From contig DAIEHO010000197.1 in the NCBI GenBank assembly GCA_027353565.1, forward strand, positions 1 through 6,691: a stretch of DNA of 6,691 bases, written 5' to 3'. The position numbers and the translations under genes were made by a program. The notes beneath the pieces are model-generated. The model searched no databases and had not been told where the DNA came from. It was given only the letters and a program-made list of their open reading frames with translations. The stretch comes from Propionibacteriaceae bacterium (lineage in GTDB: Bacteria > Actinomycetota > Actinomycetes > Propionibacteriales > Propionibacteriaceae). This document shows, piece by piece, positions 5,226 to 6,691 of the stretch (the first letter of the stretch is position 1; the number at the start of each line of letters is the position of its first letter).

Positions 5226-6479
5226 TCACGACGTGTAAAGCCGGGCGAGCTCGCCCAGCCGGTACGCGCTCGGCTTAGGCGTTCTCCCCTGTGTGGCACG
5301 GTCGACGGCGACGAGTCCAAACTTTGGTTCGTACCCGAAGATCCATTCGAAGTTGTCCAGCAGAGTCCAGACGATGTACCCGCGGACGTCGACCCCGTCA
5401 GCGATGCAGTCGGCCACCACGTCCACCGAGTCTTCGAGGAACTGCACGCGCTGGGCGTCATCGGTGGTGGCCAGCCCGTTCTCGGTCACGTACACCGGCA
5501 CGCCGGCGACCCGGGCCGCCTCGCGGATCGTCGAGCTCAACCCCTGGGGGTAGATCTCGTCGCCCATCTGGTTCACCGGCACGCCCTCAGTGGCCTTCAT
5601 CAGCGCCCCGTCTTCATCGAACGCGTGCCGTCCGTACGTCTGGACTCCGACGAAGTCGTCACCGCGGGATGCCTCGAGGAACCGCTCGTTGATGTCGTGA
5701 CGCAGCGTCGTGGCGTACTGCTCACCCCCAGGCGCCGCTTGGATGTCGGAGTTTGCCAGTGTCCAGCCCACCGCGATCTCGTGACGTACGGACTTGATCG
5801 CGTCCCTCCCCAGCCGATGCGCCGCGAGCTTGACGTCGTACCCAGCCTGCGTGGCGCTGAACTGGAACGGCGCGATGATGGCGGGATCGACGCCCAGCTC
5901 CGCGGCCGCATTGACGAACATCGGGATGTGCCGGCGGTCCCCGGGGGTCTTGGCGCCGAGCCCGAGCGCGCCCAGCAGGAACGGGAGGTTGGGCTCGTTC
6001 AGCGTGCAGGCCACGTCGAAGAGGTCCCCCAGTTCGGCGGTGACCACTTCGGCATAGCGCGCGAACAGCTCCGGGGTCCGCGGGTTCTCCCAGCCGCCGT
6101 CAGCGAGCAGCCACAGTGGTGAGGTGAAGTGGTGGTAGGTGACCATGGGCGCGATTCCGTACCGGTGACACGTCTCCAGAACGTCCCGGTAGTGAGCGAT
6201 CGCCTCGCGGTCGAAGCGACCCTCCGCGGGCTCGATTCGGGACCATTCGACGGAGGTACGGAACGTGTTCAGGCCGAAGCTCGCCACCAGGGCGATGTCG
6301 TCGGCGTAGCGGTGGTAGTGGTCGCACGCATCGCCCGACGGCTCGGCGAAGATCGACCCGGCAACGTTCTCGAGCAGCCAGAGGTCAGAGTCAGTGTTGC
6401 CTCCCTCGACCTGATGCCCGGCACTGGCGGCACCCCAGAGGAAGCCCTTCGGGAAGGGGCCGGTGGACAGATCAGTCAT
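5226..6479 (-). CDS. Glycoside hydrolase family 1 beta-glucosidase
   Basis: This 417-residue (beta/alpha)8-barrel enzyme is predicted to hydrolyse beta-glucosides with retention in the cytoplasm; no signal peptide is present. It opens with the GH1 signature FPKGFLWGAASAGHQVEGG (9-27), including the sugar-binding Gln23. YHHF (115-118), the acid/base Glu162 in TLNEPN and the nucleophile Glu333 in VTENGL follow in order. WTLLDNFEW (371-379) supplies Glu378 and Trp379, which in the family contact glucose O4/O6; 6-phospho-beta-glucosidases lack this motif, so a free glycoside is likely. It is shorter than the usual 440-480 residues and diverges at two common motifs: ACTLNEP in place of a Trp-containing form, and GVQTY in place of GINYY. 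The start at 6479 has GAGGAG 5 nt upstream; the frame stays open past it, but that stretch contains the promoter. It shares a promoter-operator block with the GH3 operon. Confidence 0.93.
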   Translation of the reverse strand: MTDLSTGPFPKGFLWGAASAGHQVEGGNTDSDLWLLENVAGSIFAEPSGDACDHYHRYADDIALVASFGLNTFRTSVEWSRIEPAEGRFDREAIAHYRDVLETCHRYGIAPMVTYHHFTSPLWLLADGGWENPRTPELFARYAEVVTAELGDLFDVACTLNEPNLPFLLGALGLGAKTPGDRRHIPMFVNAAAELGVDPAIIAPFQFSATQAGYDVKLAAHRLGRDAIKSVRHEIAVGWTLANSDIQAAPGGEQYATTLRHDINERFLEASRGDDFVGVQTYGRHAFDEDGALMKATEGVPVNQMGDEIYPQGLSSTIREAARVAGVPVYVTENGLATTDDAQRVQFLEDSVDVVADCIADGVDVRGYIVWTLLDNFEWIFGYEPKFGLVAVDRATQGRTPKPSAYRLGELARLYTS

Positions 6480-6484
6480 GAAGG

Positions 6485-6490
6485 CTCCTC
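6485..6490 (-). promoter_or_regulatory. Ribosome binding site of the GH1 gene
   Basis: GAGGAG on the - strand lies 5 nt before the ATG at 6479. Together with the GH1 signature beginning nine residues later, it selects this start over the upstream in-frame candidates, such as the TTG at 6620. Confidence 0.75.
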
Positions 6491-6585
6491 GACGTGGAGT
6501 GGTAGTGGTGTGGTCCGCAGATGTGCCGGTTCTGTGCGCCCATCCTCGCCCGCTCGACGACGTGGCTGCCTGTCGCGACGCCAGG

Positions 6586-6614
6586 AGCATTTCACGGACC
6601 ATCTGGTTGGTCAA
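6586..6614 (-). promoter_or_regulatory. Predicted sigma70-type promoter of GH1
   Basis: TTGACC (6614-6609), a 17-bp spacer and AATGCT (6591-6586) on the - strand repeat exactly the hexamers and spacing found before GH3. The start would be near 6579, giving a leader of about 100 nt, roughly twice that of GH3. I see no obvious riboswitch or attenuator in that leader. Confidence 0.55.
6597..6612. promoter_or_regulatory. Predicted TetR-type operator A of GH1
   Basis: GACCA-N6-TGGTC has arms identical to the GH3 operator and a diverged centre (three of six positions). It overlaps the -35 hexamer and spacer, consistent with repression. Confidence 0.6.
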
Positions 6615-6636
6615 TACCAACGCTTGTTTGGTTCGG

Positions 6637-6691
6637 CGGCGTACCGCCGGATCGCCCTCGGCGAAGCTACGAAGGCGCCGCCGACGCCGGC
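6637..6691. other. Right-edge sequence upstream of the GH1 control block
   Basis: These 55 bp hold a short inverted repeat, CGGCGG-CGTA-CCGCCG (6634-6649), that begins inside the control block. No start codon or convincing ribosome binding site is visible on the + strand. In one - strand frame an open stretch entering from outside ends at a TGA inside the block (6613-6611), so it could be the tail of an upstream gene. Too little is present to call it. Confidence 0.3.

Larger units (their letters stand above)
6585..6636. repeat. Shared promoter-operator block, copy 2 (upstream of GH1)
   Basis: This is the gap-free counterpart of 4379-4430. It keeps the palindrome GACCATCTGGTTGGTC (6597-6612) with intact GACCA and TGGTC arms, and the second half-site CTTGTTTGGT (6623-6632), part of ACCAA-N7-TTGGT (6616-6632), at the same 21-bp offset. 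It lies 105 bp from the GH1 start codon. Similarity stops abruptly on both sides, so this is a conserved control element and not a longer duplication. Confidence 0.85.

Noticed and set aside
6480..6620. 47-codon N-terminal extension of GH1 from a TTG at 6620
   Set aside because: The extension encodes no GH1 sequence and covers the conserved promoter block; GAGGAG precedes the ATG at 6479.

Overview
The window is high-GC, densely coded DNA with strong AAGGAGG-type ribosome binding sites and codon third positions dominated by G and C. Together with the protein families present, this suggests an actinomycete (Actinomycetota). I cannot fix the order or genus from the sequence alone. There are no rRNA, tRNA, CRISPR or mobile-element signatures.

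Layout, left to right: (1) a TetR-family regulator on the + strand whose first residues lie off the left edge (2-595); (2) an MFS sugar transporter on the - strand (603-1898), tail to tail with the regulator and only 7 bp from it; (3) a PA14-containing GH3 beta-glucosidase on the - strand (1952-4324), 53 bp upstream of the transporter and probably co-transcribed with it; (4) a 160-bp divergent control region (4325-4484); (5) a second, paralogous TetR regulator on the + strand (4485-5126); (6) a GH1 beta-glucosidase on the - strand (5226-6479), convergent with the second regulator; (7) the GH1 promoter region running to the right edge (6480-6691).

The genes read as a catabolic module for a beta-glucoside. 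The transporter would bring in an intact, unphosphorylated glycoside. Two cytoplasmic beta-glucosidases of unrelated folds (neither has a signal peptide) would hydrolyse it, and a TetR-type repressor would control expression. GH1 keeps the NFEW glucose-binding motif typical of non-phospho enzymes, which argues against a PTS route.

The most interesting signal lies outside the genes. A gap-free block of about 52 bp (44 of 52 positions identical by my manual alignment) sits upstream of both glycosidases, at 4379-4430 and 6585-6636. In both copies it contains the same promoter-like layout, TTGACC-N17-AATGCT on the - strand. The -35 hexamer and spacer are overlapped by a GACCA-N6-TGGTC inverted repeat, and a second copy of the half-site CTTGTTTGGT lies 21 bp away. 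This looks like a shared promoter-operator that ties the two glycosidase units into one regulon, most simply under the TetR regulator encoded beside one copy. A perfect 12-bp palindrome, GTGTGGCCACAC, lies just after the regulator's own putative -10 box and may be a second control site.
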